Positions 35,401 to 47,400 of a stretch of DNA of 64,000 bases are shown here, piece after piece (positions within the stretch are counted from its first letter, which is position 1; the number at the start of each line of letters is the position of its first letter). The notes beneath the pieces were generated by a model. That model had not been told where the DNA came from. It saw only the letters and a program-made list of their open reading frames with translations, and did no database searches. Origin of the DNA: Mermis nigrescens (lineage: Eukaryota > Nematoda > Enoplea > Mermithida > Mermithidae); contig JAVLUZ010000615.1 in assembly GCA_036768485.1 (NCBI GenBank), positions 310,001 through 374,000 on the forward strand, written 5' to 3'. The translations under genes were made by a program, and so were the position numbers.

Positions 35401-38400
35401 CGGGGAAAAATGTATTAGACAATTAGGATAGAGTAAAAACCCGAAACTCTCGGTAGATTTCAAGAATTAAACAAATAGCTGACAATCTTGCTTCCTTTCT
35501 CCAAGTCGACGAAGAAAATAATACATTGATTACCAGCAAATAACAAGAAAAATTTGCAATATTTTTGACAAAAGTCATAAATTTCGTCCACGTTCATCAG
35601 AAAACTTAATTCTATAACCGATTTTATTGTCAATTTCGCTAAGCGAGGCCACTTCCGTGACGTAGCAAAGAATTATTCGTAATGCAACGGCGAGCATGTG
35701 TGTATTCATTGAGAATTCCATTTCGGTTTTTAGCTAATCAAAACTCACGCGATCGTTCGAAACATTACAAAAATCGATGGATTCCCCAAAAAATTGAATT
35801 TTTGGCATTTCTTAGAATTTATGCCATTTCTACACCACCCAGACCCCCGCCCCCAAAATTTATTCGTAACCTACGCATGCCTACTATCTATCTTAATGTA
35901 AGCTGCGAAACCCGGTTTAACAGGATATACGTGCCTAAGAATGGATCTAATATAATTCCGTGTTCTTTATATCAGAACCTATTAATCAATGAATCGGTGG
36001 GAGAGCCTCGCGATTTGAGCACGTTAAACCAAATACGAATAATAACGGAATAGACAAAACAAAGAATAGTAACAGAATTCGCATAAACGCGTAATATTCT
36101 AATTATCTTACGTTACGCGCAAAGTGATGCAAAGCTCGTTGAATTTTTGGCATTTCTTAGAATTTATGCCATTTCTACACCACCCAGACCCCCGCCCCCA
36201 AAATTTATTCGTAACCTACGCATGCCTACTATCTATCTTAATGTAAGCTGCGAAACCCGGTTTAACAGGATATACGTGCCTAAGAATGGATCTAATATAA
36301 TTCCGTGTTATTTATATCAGAACCTATTAATCAATGAATCGGTGGGAGAGCCTCGCGATTTGAGCACGTTAAACCAAATACGAATAATAACGGAATAGAC
36401 AAAACAAAGAATAGTAACAGAATTCGCATAAACGCGTAATATTCTAATTATCTTACGTTACGCGCAAAGTGATGCAAAGCTCGTTGAATTTTTGGCATTT
36501 CTTAGAATTTATGCCATTTCTACACCACCCAGACCCCGCCCCCAAAATTTATTCGTAACCTACGCATGCCTACTATCTATCTTAATGTAAGCTGCGAAAC
36601 CCGGTTTAACAGGATATACGTGCCTAAGAATGGATCTAATATAATTCCGTGTTATTTATATCAGAACCTATTAATCAATGAATCGGTGGGAGAGCCTCGC
36701 GATTTGAGCACGTTAAACCAAATACGAATAATAACGGAATAGACAAAACAAAGAATAGTAACAGAATTCGCATAAACGCGTAATATTCTAATTATCTTAC
36801 GTTACGCGCAAAGTGATGCAAAGCTTGAAGCGGTGTTAAGTGTAAAGTTTAAACTAAAATTAACGAGCAAGCACGATAAAATCAAAAAGTAAAGAAGAAG
36901 GAAAGTCACATTAAGCAGCAAACTAAAAGTAAAATAACAATGATCTCCAAAAAACTCCGCCATTTCCCCCAAAAAACTTTTTACTACAATACATGCATTC
37001 AAACGCTTATCTATCCTCAAACTAACCTTAGCATCAGCCGGATAACCGTTGAATTTGTTGAATTTCTTCTCAACCTCTTCTCTAGTTTTCTCGATCATCA
37101 TTCGACCGAACGCAGTAACGCTCTAGAATTTTACCATGCCTTAACGTTTTATACCAGGCACCACACCTGGGCGTGGGGGTTTGGGGGTATGCACCCCCGA
37201 ATACCACCCCAGAAATCAAAATACCCCCCAGAATTTGATTTTTAAAAATTTTTCTCGTTTTTTATCGCAGTTTTTTTGATGCTAATGGATAGTGTTTGAT
37301 GAGAAACGTCAAAAAATGGTGTTTTTATCGCCATACCATCATTTTTAAGGCCATTTTTTGACCTTCAAAAAATCTTGCACCCCCAGAATTTTCTTGCTGC
37401 CCACGTATGCCAGGCACGCGCTGCATGGGAATTCCAGTGAGGCGAAAAACCAAAAATTTATTCTAAAGTGCCTTTTTGGACTAAAAAACGATGAGTATGC
37501 GTTAAAAACATTTTTTGCCTATTTAATGTCAAATCTTTGTACTTAATTCGTCGTATTTTATTTTTCATGAATATTCGTGGTTAAATTTGTATGAAAGCAA
37601 TAATAACAATGAGGGCAATGGAATGAACTTCGACATCAAATAAGTGCAAAATAATGGAGTAAAAAAGTGTCTGTATGAACGAACTGAACAATCTTTGATA
37701 CTTTATCGTAATTAGTTTCGGTACAAAATGGCCTGAAGGGGTATGCTTCTAATAAGTTGTTGTAGGGGGATACCTCCCTGGTGTGCATGTGTGCTTTTGA
37801 GCCAAAAGATCGCTAAAAATTCTTAAACATACTTTCTTAATGCCGGACAGGTACTGTCCGGTGATTTTGAACTGATGGAACGTTTTTTAGCATCATTTTT
37901 GAGGTCAAAAGCAGTAAAAAACGTCAAAATTTTTCCGGCGCCACGCGCCAGATTAGTACTTTTAAGTATTTTTCACTCAAAAAAACGCCCAAAATTCATA
38001 ACTTTTTGTATTTTTTAGTGTTAAAAATTATATAATGAAGTCAAAGTGGACTAAAAATGTGATTAAAATGCGATATTACCACAAAGAAACGTTTCATGTT
38101 TTGGATTTTTGAGATTTCACCCCCCTGCCGACCCTGACCTTGAGCACCTATGGCGGGGGAGGGGGGGTGAAGTGTAAATTGAATGTAAATCTTTCTGGGA
38201 TGATGAAATCCACATTCAACTACCCTCCCCAAGATCGTGCATTGTTATGCTACACAAGCGCAACAAACAGTGAATGTAGTTAGCGCCCAAAATAAATTAA
38301 ATGTACGATTTTTACTCGGTGAGAATGCAAAGCGGAGTCAAACTCACACATGGGCGTGGGATATGGAGGTTTGGGGGTTAGGCAACCCCCAGAAGTTGAA

Positions 38401-41400
38401 ATACCTCCCCCACAGAATTCAAATTTTGAAATTTTTTTGCTTTTTTAGTCGAAAAATGGTGTTTTTTTCGCCATACGACCACTTTTAAGACCATTTTTGG
38501 CCTTTGAAAATTTTTCACCCCCCAGAATTTCGGTGCTCCCCACCTATGGTCAAACTGCATTTTGGGCAATTTTGAGTGAAAAGCTGGTGTCCAAGGCCTT
38601 TTCAGAATCTCATGATGTTTTCAAAGTCAAGATTTGAAGGTCAGTTTAATGCTTGATCGTATTACTTAATTTTTCGTTAACTTTTATTTTTTCAGTTTTA
38701 TTTCTACATCGTTTAATTGCTTGATTGCATTGTTTTACCGTTTTATACGTATTATTTTTTTAAATTTTTATTTACATTATTTTTATCCTTGCACGTGCGT
38801 AACTATAATCGATTTTGTGTGGCTCATTATTCGAGCTATTTCGTTTCTGTTTTTTGGTTACTTTTAAAGTATTTTTCTAGCATTTGTTTGTTCTTTGTTC
38901 ACGTTTCTGTAACATTTGTAAGTTATTTATTTTCTATTTTCATTTTCTTGAATTTAATTTTCCGAGCGTAAGAATTCCTCATTTCATTCTACGCACGCTT
39001 TTTTTGTTTTACCATAAGGTGAGTTTGGAAGGTCTGGACTGTTCTACAAAAATTTAAGATATTGCCGAGTTTAGAAGACCCTAATAAGATAAAATTTCCA
39101 AAATTTGATCGTTTGGGGATTTCCTCATCCAATGTTAGTCGTCCCAACCCCAGAATCAAAAATTTTTGACCCCAATTTTTGCTAAAAAAATTTGCGTTTT
39201 TGATCATTCTTAGTTTTTTTGTTATTTTTGACCACAAATTGAAGGCAGTTTACCACCCCCCCTAGAAAATGGCCGACTGACTGGCCCTGATCCGCGAAAT
39301 TTTGTTGTCCATGCATGGCCGTATGTTTTTCATTATATCGTTTGACCAATTTGTCAAAAGTGCAGCAACTGAAAACGTAAGGAATTATAAATAAGTTGAA
39401 AAAGTTTCGCCCGTAAGTTTACTATAGAGTCAAAAGTTTAAAGTAGTATACAACGTAAATAGATATAAACATACGCAATTCGCTCAAGTTTAAATATAAA
39501 AAATATATAGGAGACTAGACAACTTTTAGAATTTACAATGTTTTATATGTAAAAAGATTTTAAGAAATCATTTAATATTTTAGCTGGTCTCGCAGCGAAC
39601 AAGTTCAAAATCCGAAGGATGTTACCTGAGATATCTCCAAGCATGGCAATTTGCCAACTTGAGCACCCGTAAATCCATACACGGAATTGGCGCTGATTTT
39701 CAAGGCTAGCTGCCTTCCGTCCAAAATTTGCTTTCGAAACGGATCAGTCTCCTGTAACGTAGAAACGCGTTTTTGGGAAAAATGTAAAGTAAAATAAGTG
39801 TAAAGTACAGGATAAGATCGTTGAACCGAGCGAAAGCGATGCTTATTAGAGGGGGAAAAAGGACCCACAAAATTTGGCAACGCTGATGTTTTGAAAAAAA
39901 TTTGAATTCGATTTGAGATTTTTAATTAAAACAAAAACAGTCCAAAATATCAAATTTAGAAAAAAAGTTGTACTAGTATCAGATGACACAAGGTAATAGA
40001 CATTACAGCTGAAGCCATCGGCGGATTCAAGTGGGGGCGGGGGAGGGCGGTCGCCCCCATTGACCAAAAATATTTTGCGAGATAAAGAATGGGTATGCAA
40101 TTTACAATGATTTTTGGCCGTCAGTGACCATAATTTCTCAAATTTTTAAGGTGCTACGCGCTGGATGATACCTATTAATGACATTTATTTACTTTCTTGG
40201 CGACCAGGAAGCACAGTTTTTTGTATTCGGCAAAGATTTTTTCCGATGTACAATGACTTTCTGGGACCGTCTTTGTACATGTACAAAGATTTTTAGGAAG
40301 ACAAAAACTGCAAAAAAGGTCTAAAATTCGCAAAAATTTTGGGCGCTTTGCACCAAAATGAGTAATTGTGCGTCCTATATATCTTTATAATAGCAGAAAT
40401 AGCATTTCAAAAGAAAAAATGTCAAAGTTTTCGACGCTTCGCGCCGTTTTAAGATGATTCTTAAAGATTTTTACCTTCATAAAACCAGGAATCAGCGAAT
40501 ATACACTACCAAAGGTCGATGCCACACTAAAGTCGCTACCGTACTATATCATAGTACCCAAAAATTTGTGTGTACAAAATGTACGAAGACTTACAGGGAC
40601 CATCTTTGTACATGTACAAACGGACCTTGTATAAGAAAAACTACCAGGAAGCTATTTTCTGTTCATGCAGGCTTTCAAAACAATTTCAATAGCAGAAACG
40701 GCTATTTTTGCATAGTTTTCTTCTATTTCACTTAAAATTTCGATGTTTCGCACCAATGCTATAAATATACAGGAAATCTAGAAGGAAATCATGCTTCTAG
40801 ACATCTATCTGCATCAATTTCACGAATTTACCGGGGCTTCGCGCCAGATTTTTGTTAAAGTCAAAGAAATTTATTGATTTTTTTCGCACAAAATTGTCTA
40901 AAATTTTAAAATTTTCAGTACAAAATATTGCGTAAAACGTGATTTTATGTAAAAGTATACAATGTAAAACAAAGAAAAAACGCTATTTCGGGCTTTAAGG
41001 GCAAATATTTGGACCTGTTTTTGACTGTTTTCGGGAAAGTTGGGATACCGTCCCCCTTCGGAAAATCCTAGATCCGTCATTGGTTGAAGCACAAGCTTAT
41101 ATCAAAGTTTATCAAATTCTTCGCATTTTGCACATCAAGACATAGTATGGGTCCACTAAGGGGGGCTCTAGCTCTGGAACCACTGCGCCAATTGGGCCAA
41201 AATTTTGCACAGTAACCTGACACATGTATATGCATATACACACAAATTTTGAACAAAATCTCAGATGGTCGAGTGGAGACCTCTAGGAAACTTGAGGTGG
41301 AATGACCCGAATATACGGATTCTCAACGAAATATGTGTTTTCCACAATTTTTTGTTTTTACTTAGATCAGTTCAATAAAATCCCATAATCTTTTAGAGTG

Positions 41401-44400
41401 CATGGCTTTCTCATTTAACTTTTTATTTTTTCTATCGATTATTTTATATTTCTAAAAATTTTTAATTATAGATTTATATGTTACGATTTCTCCTCGGACA
41501 TAGCACGTATTTACACAGATCCATTGCTACACAAATGGTTTGATTACAGTATGATTATGGTTTTACGTCGACGAATTACCCACTAGCATATGTGATCTTG
41601 AGTAGTTTGGGGGTTTCATCCATCAGAAGTTGTTTCACCCTCATCCCCCAACTTTTAAATTTTTCAAAAAATCTTAAAAAGAGGTTCTGTTTCAAGCAAA
41701 TTAGCGATATTTTAATTCAAAAGTGACAAAATTTTCCGCTCTTCGCGCCATATATATACTTGTATGTTTATTTTGTTCACATTACTCGATTTTTTTACGT
41801 TTTTTGAGGTAGTGTTTTCATGTTCCGGAGAAACCAATTTTTTCAACGCATACCCATCATCTTAGCCAAAAAAATGTAGTTTAAAAAAGTTTTGCTTTCA
41901 CACCGACACCCCCCACCCCCTCCGGATTCCCATTTGGTGCACGCCTGCAAGTTGCTACTCACGCTACCTTTCTTAAAACCATAAATTAATGAAAAAATAC
42001 TTAAAAGAGACATTCAATAACGTAATATTCTTCGACTCGAGACAACGTAAGAAACTATCACATCAAGCCAGCGAAGGAATTGCAACATCACTTATGGCCT
42101 ACCAGAATACATATGTAACTTATCGCAAAATTTGACCAAATTTTATTCAAAATTCAAATTTACCAGAATTTGCTAGTTTGAAATTTAGCCCAATCAAATT
42201 AATTTTATTTATGGCGAATTCTATACTTTTTTTGAGTTCTTTCGCTCATCTTTTATTGACTAATTTACTTTTTTCATATCTTCCTTCGCCTTTTTTCTCG
42301 CGCCTAACAAATCTTCGAGGATTTCAGGCAATAACCCCTTTCGCATATGGCTCTTAACGAAATAATTTCCCGACGGCGTCCGAATATAATCGTCCGCTTT
42401 GAGTCTGCGAAATTCGAATATTCTGATTTAAAATTAATGGAAAAATTCGCAAAATTAAGCATTTTCGAGCGATTTTTAGCGATTTTCGGGTTAAAACGGC
42501 TAATTTTTCCGCCCAAGTCAGGGTTCCGCCCCCTTAGGAAAATCCTAGATCCGCCACTGTCTGCCAACCACGGTTTTTTTGTATTCGGCAAGAATTTTAC
42601 CCGATGTACAAAGATGACTTTTCAGGACCGTCTTTGTACATGTACAAAGATCTTTGGGAGGACAAAAACCGTAAAAAGGTGCGCAATTCCCAGAAATTTC
42701 CGGCGCTTCGCGCCGAAATGAGTAATTGTCTGTCCATATATATCTTCAAAATGGCAGAATTTTCATTTAGAATGGTAAAATAGCAAATGTTTCAGCGCTT
42801 CGCACTGTTTTCGAGACAATTTTCTAGTAATTTTTGGCGTCAGAAACCCAGAAATTAGCTAAAATACACTACCAAAGGTCTAGAAAATCCTGTTTCACCA
42901 CACTAAAATCGCTTCTGCACCACATTATAGTACACAAAAATTTGCATGTACGAAATGTGACAAAGACTTTTGGGGACCATCTTTGTACATGTACAAACGG
43001 ACTTTGTACAAAAAAAACTGCTGCCAACTTAGAGCGCTTTTTCATTATAAATTTGTTTGTTTACTTTACACTGAAAATTTTTAGCAAAAAAATAAAATTA
43101 AAACGCGTAGATTTAGTCAAATAACCAGAAATATTGTAACGGCACGGTATACGACAATAATTCCAAAAACAGGTGCTAATGGTATCAGCAATCTGCTAAA
43201 CATAGGCAGAAGATCTGCATGATTTAGCTTAAAGCTATGCGTGATCTTGGAGATAGGGAGATTTACCCCCAGAAAAGATTTTACCTCCCCTTCGAAAAAT
43301 TGTCACCTCCTTCCTGAAAAATTTTCACCCCCTTCGCAGAAATTTTTTCACTCAATCCCAGAATTTTCGATACTCTAAAAAAACCGTAAAAAAGTGTTGT
43401 TTCAAGCCTTTTAACGATCTTTTAGCCCGAAAGTGTAAAATTTTCGACTCTTCGCGCCATCCACTCATTTTTTGACTATCTCCCGTTCAGTTTACATCAT
43501 TTTTTTACATTTTTCGATGATTGTTCAATGCTTTGATGTCCCGAAAACAATGAGTATTGTCAGAAGTACCAAAAAATGATTCTTGACGCTTATGCTCATC
43601 CTTTTTGAGCTCAAAAAAATTCAGAAAATACGTCGTTTCGCCTTCAGAATTCGCTTGCTGCGCATGTTTGCTTACATTTCCGAGTCAAATCGAAAGAAGA
43701 GCTAGAGATAAATAGGTGATTTTAAGCGTAATGTATACTTTCCAAGCATTGATTTCGACCTTCAAAGTTTTTGACTGAGCCGGCCAAAAATATCCGGCCT
43801 TTCGCTAACCTAATTTACTCTAATCTTATTATTTGTAAAGCTGATCTTGCGACAATCTTCCTTCTTTTAAACATACGAACCGCGATTAAGTTGAATAAAT
43901 TAAACTATTGTAATTAAATAAATAAAAAGAATAATAATAATTTATAATTTTTAATTTATATTTTATAATTTTTTAATTTATAATTTATAATTTATAGTTT
44001 GAAATTTTGCTTAAATTTACATCACGATTTTTGGTATTTAGAGGTCGCTGACAGATACGAATCTACGGGAAAAACGTGTTAGAATGACAGAATAATATTT
44101 CCTGAAGTCTGTTTCATTTAACTTCGCGGTTTTCTTTTGAATTTATCTGCGAGAATCAGGCTACAAAAGTGTTTTAAAACTTTTATGCAGTAACACGGCC
44201 TTGCAATGGCATAGGTCTCTGTATAACTCGATATCATACCTAAGCAATGGCTGACGGTTCGCCCCGTCCAACTTCCAGCCAAAAGGGTGGGTGGGTCCCT
44301 AGACTCTGAAAAAGGTGGGTCTGTCCCTGAAAAAATGTGGGTCCGTGCCTGAAAAGGGTGGGTCGTTCAGCTTAATCAGTGGGTCAGTCAATGAAAAAAG

Positions 44401-47400
44401 GTGGGTTCATCCATGAAAAAGGTGTCGAACAGTGTAATGAGATGGTTCCTGTGCATGTTTTGCAAATTGATCATGATATATTGTATCTAGCATTTCCTTA
44501 AATTATCTCCAAAAATTTTCTCCCTGTACAAAACATAGCCCCGTCCAAGTTACCCCTTCGCCCCGTCCAACTTTTGGTTCGGCCCGTCCTGATGATGGGC
44601 CGATATAGGGCATTGCCCAGGTGTGCTCGATATACTGCAAAATATCATATGAGCCCTATAAGTTTAAAACACTTTTGTAGTCACTCTAATTTTTTTGAAA
44701 AACCTCAAAGTTAGATGAAACGGACTTTTATTACATTATACCTATAATATATTCTAATATTTTATCGTAATAAATAATCAAAAAATAATTAAAAAAATTT
44801 TCAGATATTTATGCGACCGGAAAAAGGAAAAGTACATACCCCTAGAATAATTGAAGCAAAAAAGATTGATTCGGGTAATTTTAGTTGAAATAATTTGATA
44901 GATGCGGGTACAAATCGATAATGCTAAATGTATATCAAATTTACGCGACATTACACAAAGGAGATTTCTCCATTATTTAGCCTGTCACATTAGGTCAATG
45001 GCCATAAACTGATTTATATACGCGCTAAAATGAAAAAAGACGCGCGTATCTATTCCACCGGTCGATTCGATCAACGGATGTTGAAAAAAATTAAAATTCA
45101 GTAAAAAAAGTGGGAAAAATAATGGAAAAAAGAAATAAACAGTCTTAGAATAATCGACCGGCAACGTAAACCAATTAGGCTAAATTATAATTAGATTCTC
45201 GGGGCAAATTTTCGTCTCGTGTCTATTAGGGTAGAATTCCGACATAATATATGTATATTTCGCGGCATTTCGTACGCAATGCTAACCGAGGGCGAGATTC
45301 AATCTTTGTTTATCGTTTGTTTTGGTATCAGAGCTTTACCATACGTGTTCTTTGGGGCGGTGGGGTCCGGAGGCTTTCGACCCCTCAGAATAGCAACTGA
45401 CCCCCACAAAATGGCCGCGACCACACAAGGGCGTGGGGGTTTGGGGGGTTTGGGGGTTGTGCCCCCAGAAGTTGGACCCCCAGAATTCTATTTTTAGTAA
45501 CATTTTTGACAATTTTATCCATCCTGACCCCCCCCCCCCGGAATTTTCTTGCTGCTTACGCATGGCCGCGACCCCCAGAATTATTGGATTACCTATTTTT
45601 ATAAGAATTGTAAAAAGTGTGCTATTTTAAAGCGTTTTTAGCTCACTCATTGCTCAAAACTCACAAAGTTTCGGCGCTTTGGGCCGATACACATTTTTGA
45701 CTACATTTTGTCGAATGTACTAATTTTTTCCTAATTTTTTCAAAAAAATTTTATGTTTATTTTCTGTAAAGAGCGGGCATTTTTTGAAACGCCGCGTCAA
45801 AGAACAGCGTTTTTGACATATACCTATCGTTTTTAGCCAAAAAATTACTTTATAAATCTCCGTTTGGTAGGTCAAAATTTTTTTGTTAGAATAATCATTA
45901 GAGCATCATTACATCGTTGTCTAATGTTTTTAGGTCAGCATTGTCGATTTTATTGTTCGTTTAATTTCAGTTTTGTGAGTTCTCTTCACGTTACATTTTA
46001 ATTACGTTTGTATCCATGAAAAAGTGGAATTTAGAAAAATGCGTCGCATTAAACGAATTCTAGCAATCAGACACCACTAATTAATGGTCCTGTAGCCAAA
46101 GCTTTTTACCATATAATAATATAAGTCACAATTCTCTATGTTAAATAGAAAACAATATAAGTAAGAGTTTATGTACCTTTTTTGGGCTTGTTAACAACTT
46201 TTTCTGTAACTTACTAACAAAAACGATGTTTAAAAATGTGCAAACCGAAAATTGGATAATAAAGATAACTCAATGAAAGTTTATAATTCTATCGCCTCAT
46301 ATTTATGCTTTTGAAAAACGTTTACATTTTTCGAGTATGTCTAACACAGCTATAGTTACGATTAAAACATTTGGCACCCTCCTTCGGGTCAATCTGTAAC
46401 AGCTTACTTTTGTCTCACACTTTCGCTTTTGATTAGCGTTGTGTAGCAAAGATTGTGAGCCATCATGATCGATGGGTACAGCGACGCAAAATCTAACGTT
46501 GCTATTGGTTCTGCGTAGTATCTGCATGCAAGAAAGCAGTTTATAGAGCTTTACAAGTAGATCGCTCTCGTTTAGGACCACACATGGGCGAAGGGGGTTG
46601 GGGGGTTTGCACCCTCCCCCAGAAGTTTACACACCCCCCGCAGATTACTGTAGACCCACAAAATTCTATTTTTAGTAACATTTTTGGCGATTTACCCCAT
46701 GCTGACCCACCAGAATTTGGATGCTGCCCGTGCGTGTTTAGAGCTGTGAAAATTTTCGGGTGTGGCCAATTTTCTAATTACCCGAATTAATCACTAGCTA
46801 CATAAAATTAAATTCAATTTTAAATTGAAAAATTTATAATTTTGAATAAATTTGATGAAAAACTTTAATTTTTAATAAAACCATTCCCCCTTTTGAGCAT
46901 ATTAGTCAGAGAATAGAAAAATGTTGCGGAATAATATCTAAAAAGGGGAATTAAAATACGACCCTAAATTAGGAAGGGCGAGCGAATGTATTGGATTAAA
47001 TGAGACAAAAAAGGATATATAAATTCGAGTTTGAGTAAGAATCCTTAAACTTCTAAAAGACGACACAACTTTTCCTTGAAATTTTTAATCTTTCGTCGGA
47101 AAATTATCTTCTTTAATAATACTTTTGAAAACTAAAATTTAAGCACAAAACGGTCGTTTATCTGAAAGCTTTTTTTTACAAATTATCACGACCTCTACGC
47201 AATAATAATGAATCGTTTTTTTGGGGATAACCGTGTATCTATAGATTGATAATTCGCTAATTCGAGTTGCATTATTTATTATTGACACAGAAGCTGGAAT
47301 TTCCGATCATTCTGTTCAAGCACGATAACGAAAACATGAAAAAAGTTTAACAATGTAACGAAGAAATGAGTGATTCTGATATCGCAAATCTGCTTTGCAC

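Larger units (their letters stand above)
6292..37026 (-). other. POLD1 giant intron between e8 and e9 (30.7 kb)
   Basis: This intron interrupts the palm between GYPADAK and IVYGDTDS. It is mostly transposon copies, listed separately. Stretches where I recognise nothing beyond AT-rich DNA are 6,292-7,057, 7,876-8,214, 9,646-11,332, 12,220-12,890, 13,280-14,340, 16,100-17,060, 18,410-18,715, 18,796-19,670, 22,330-22,865, 23,595-24,650, 24,990-25,490, 25,790-26,310, 30,170-30,580, 33,500-33,825 and 35,345-35,795. No nested gene was recognised on either strand. Confidence 0.9.
37123..39625 (-). other. POLD1 intron between e7 and e8
   Basis: A 2,503-bp intron holding two MITE-A copies with perfect TSDs, one R-L repeat copy, and a MITE-I-like remnant at about 39,100-39,270. 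At 38,560-39,000 and 39,300-39,620 there is only AT-rich sequence. Confidence 0.9.
39752..42268 (-). other. POLD1 intron between e6 and e7
   Basis: A 2,517-bp intron. A MITE-F copy with a nested MITE-G fills 40,016-41,082, and a MITE-D copy lies at about 41,592-41,950. The interval 41,100-41,590 and the last 300 bp before e6 show nothing I can name. Confidence 0.9.
42405..46407 (-). other. POLD1 intron between e5 and e6
   Basis: A 4,003-bp intron holding a truncated MITE-F, a MITE-G with TSD, a MITE-D, an AT simple-repeat patch, an inverted-repeat element with GGTGGGTC repeats, and a MITE-C with a nested MITE-A. The interval 44,750-45,330 and the final 500 bp are AT-rich with no recognised repeat. 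Confidence 0.9.

Noticed and set aside
35682..36398. Repeated 83-123-codon frames in the 345-bp tandem units
   Set aside because: The frame recurs only because the DNA unit recurs. The third unit is frameshifted by a missing C, and the encoded peptide shows no family resemblance.
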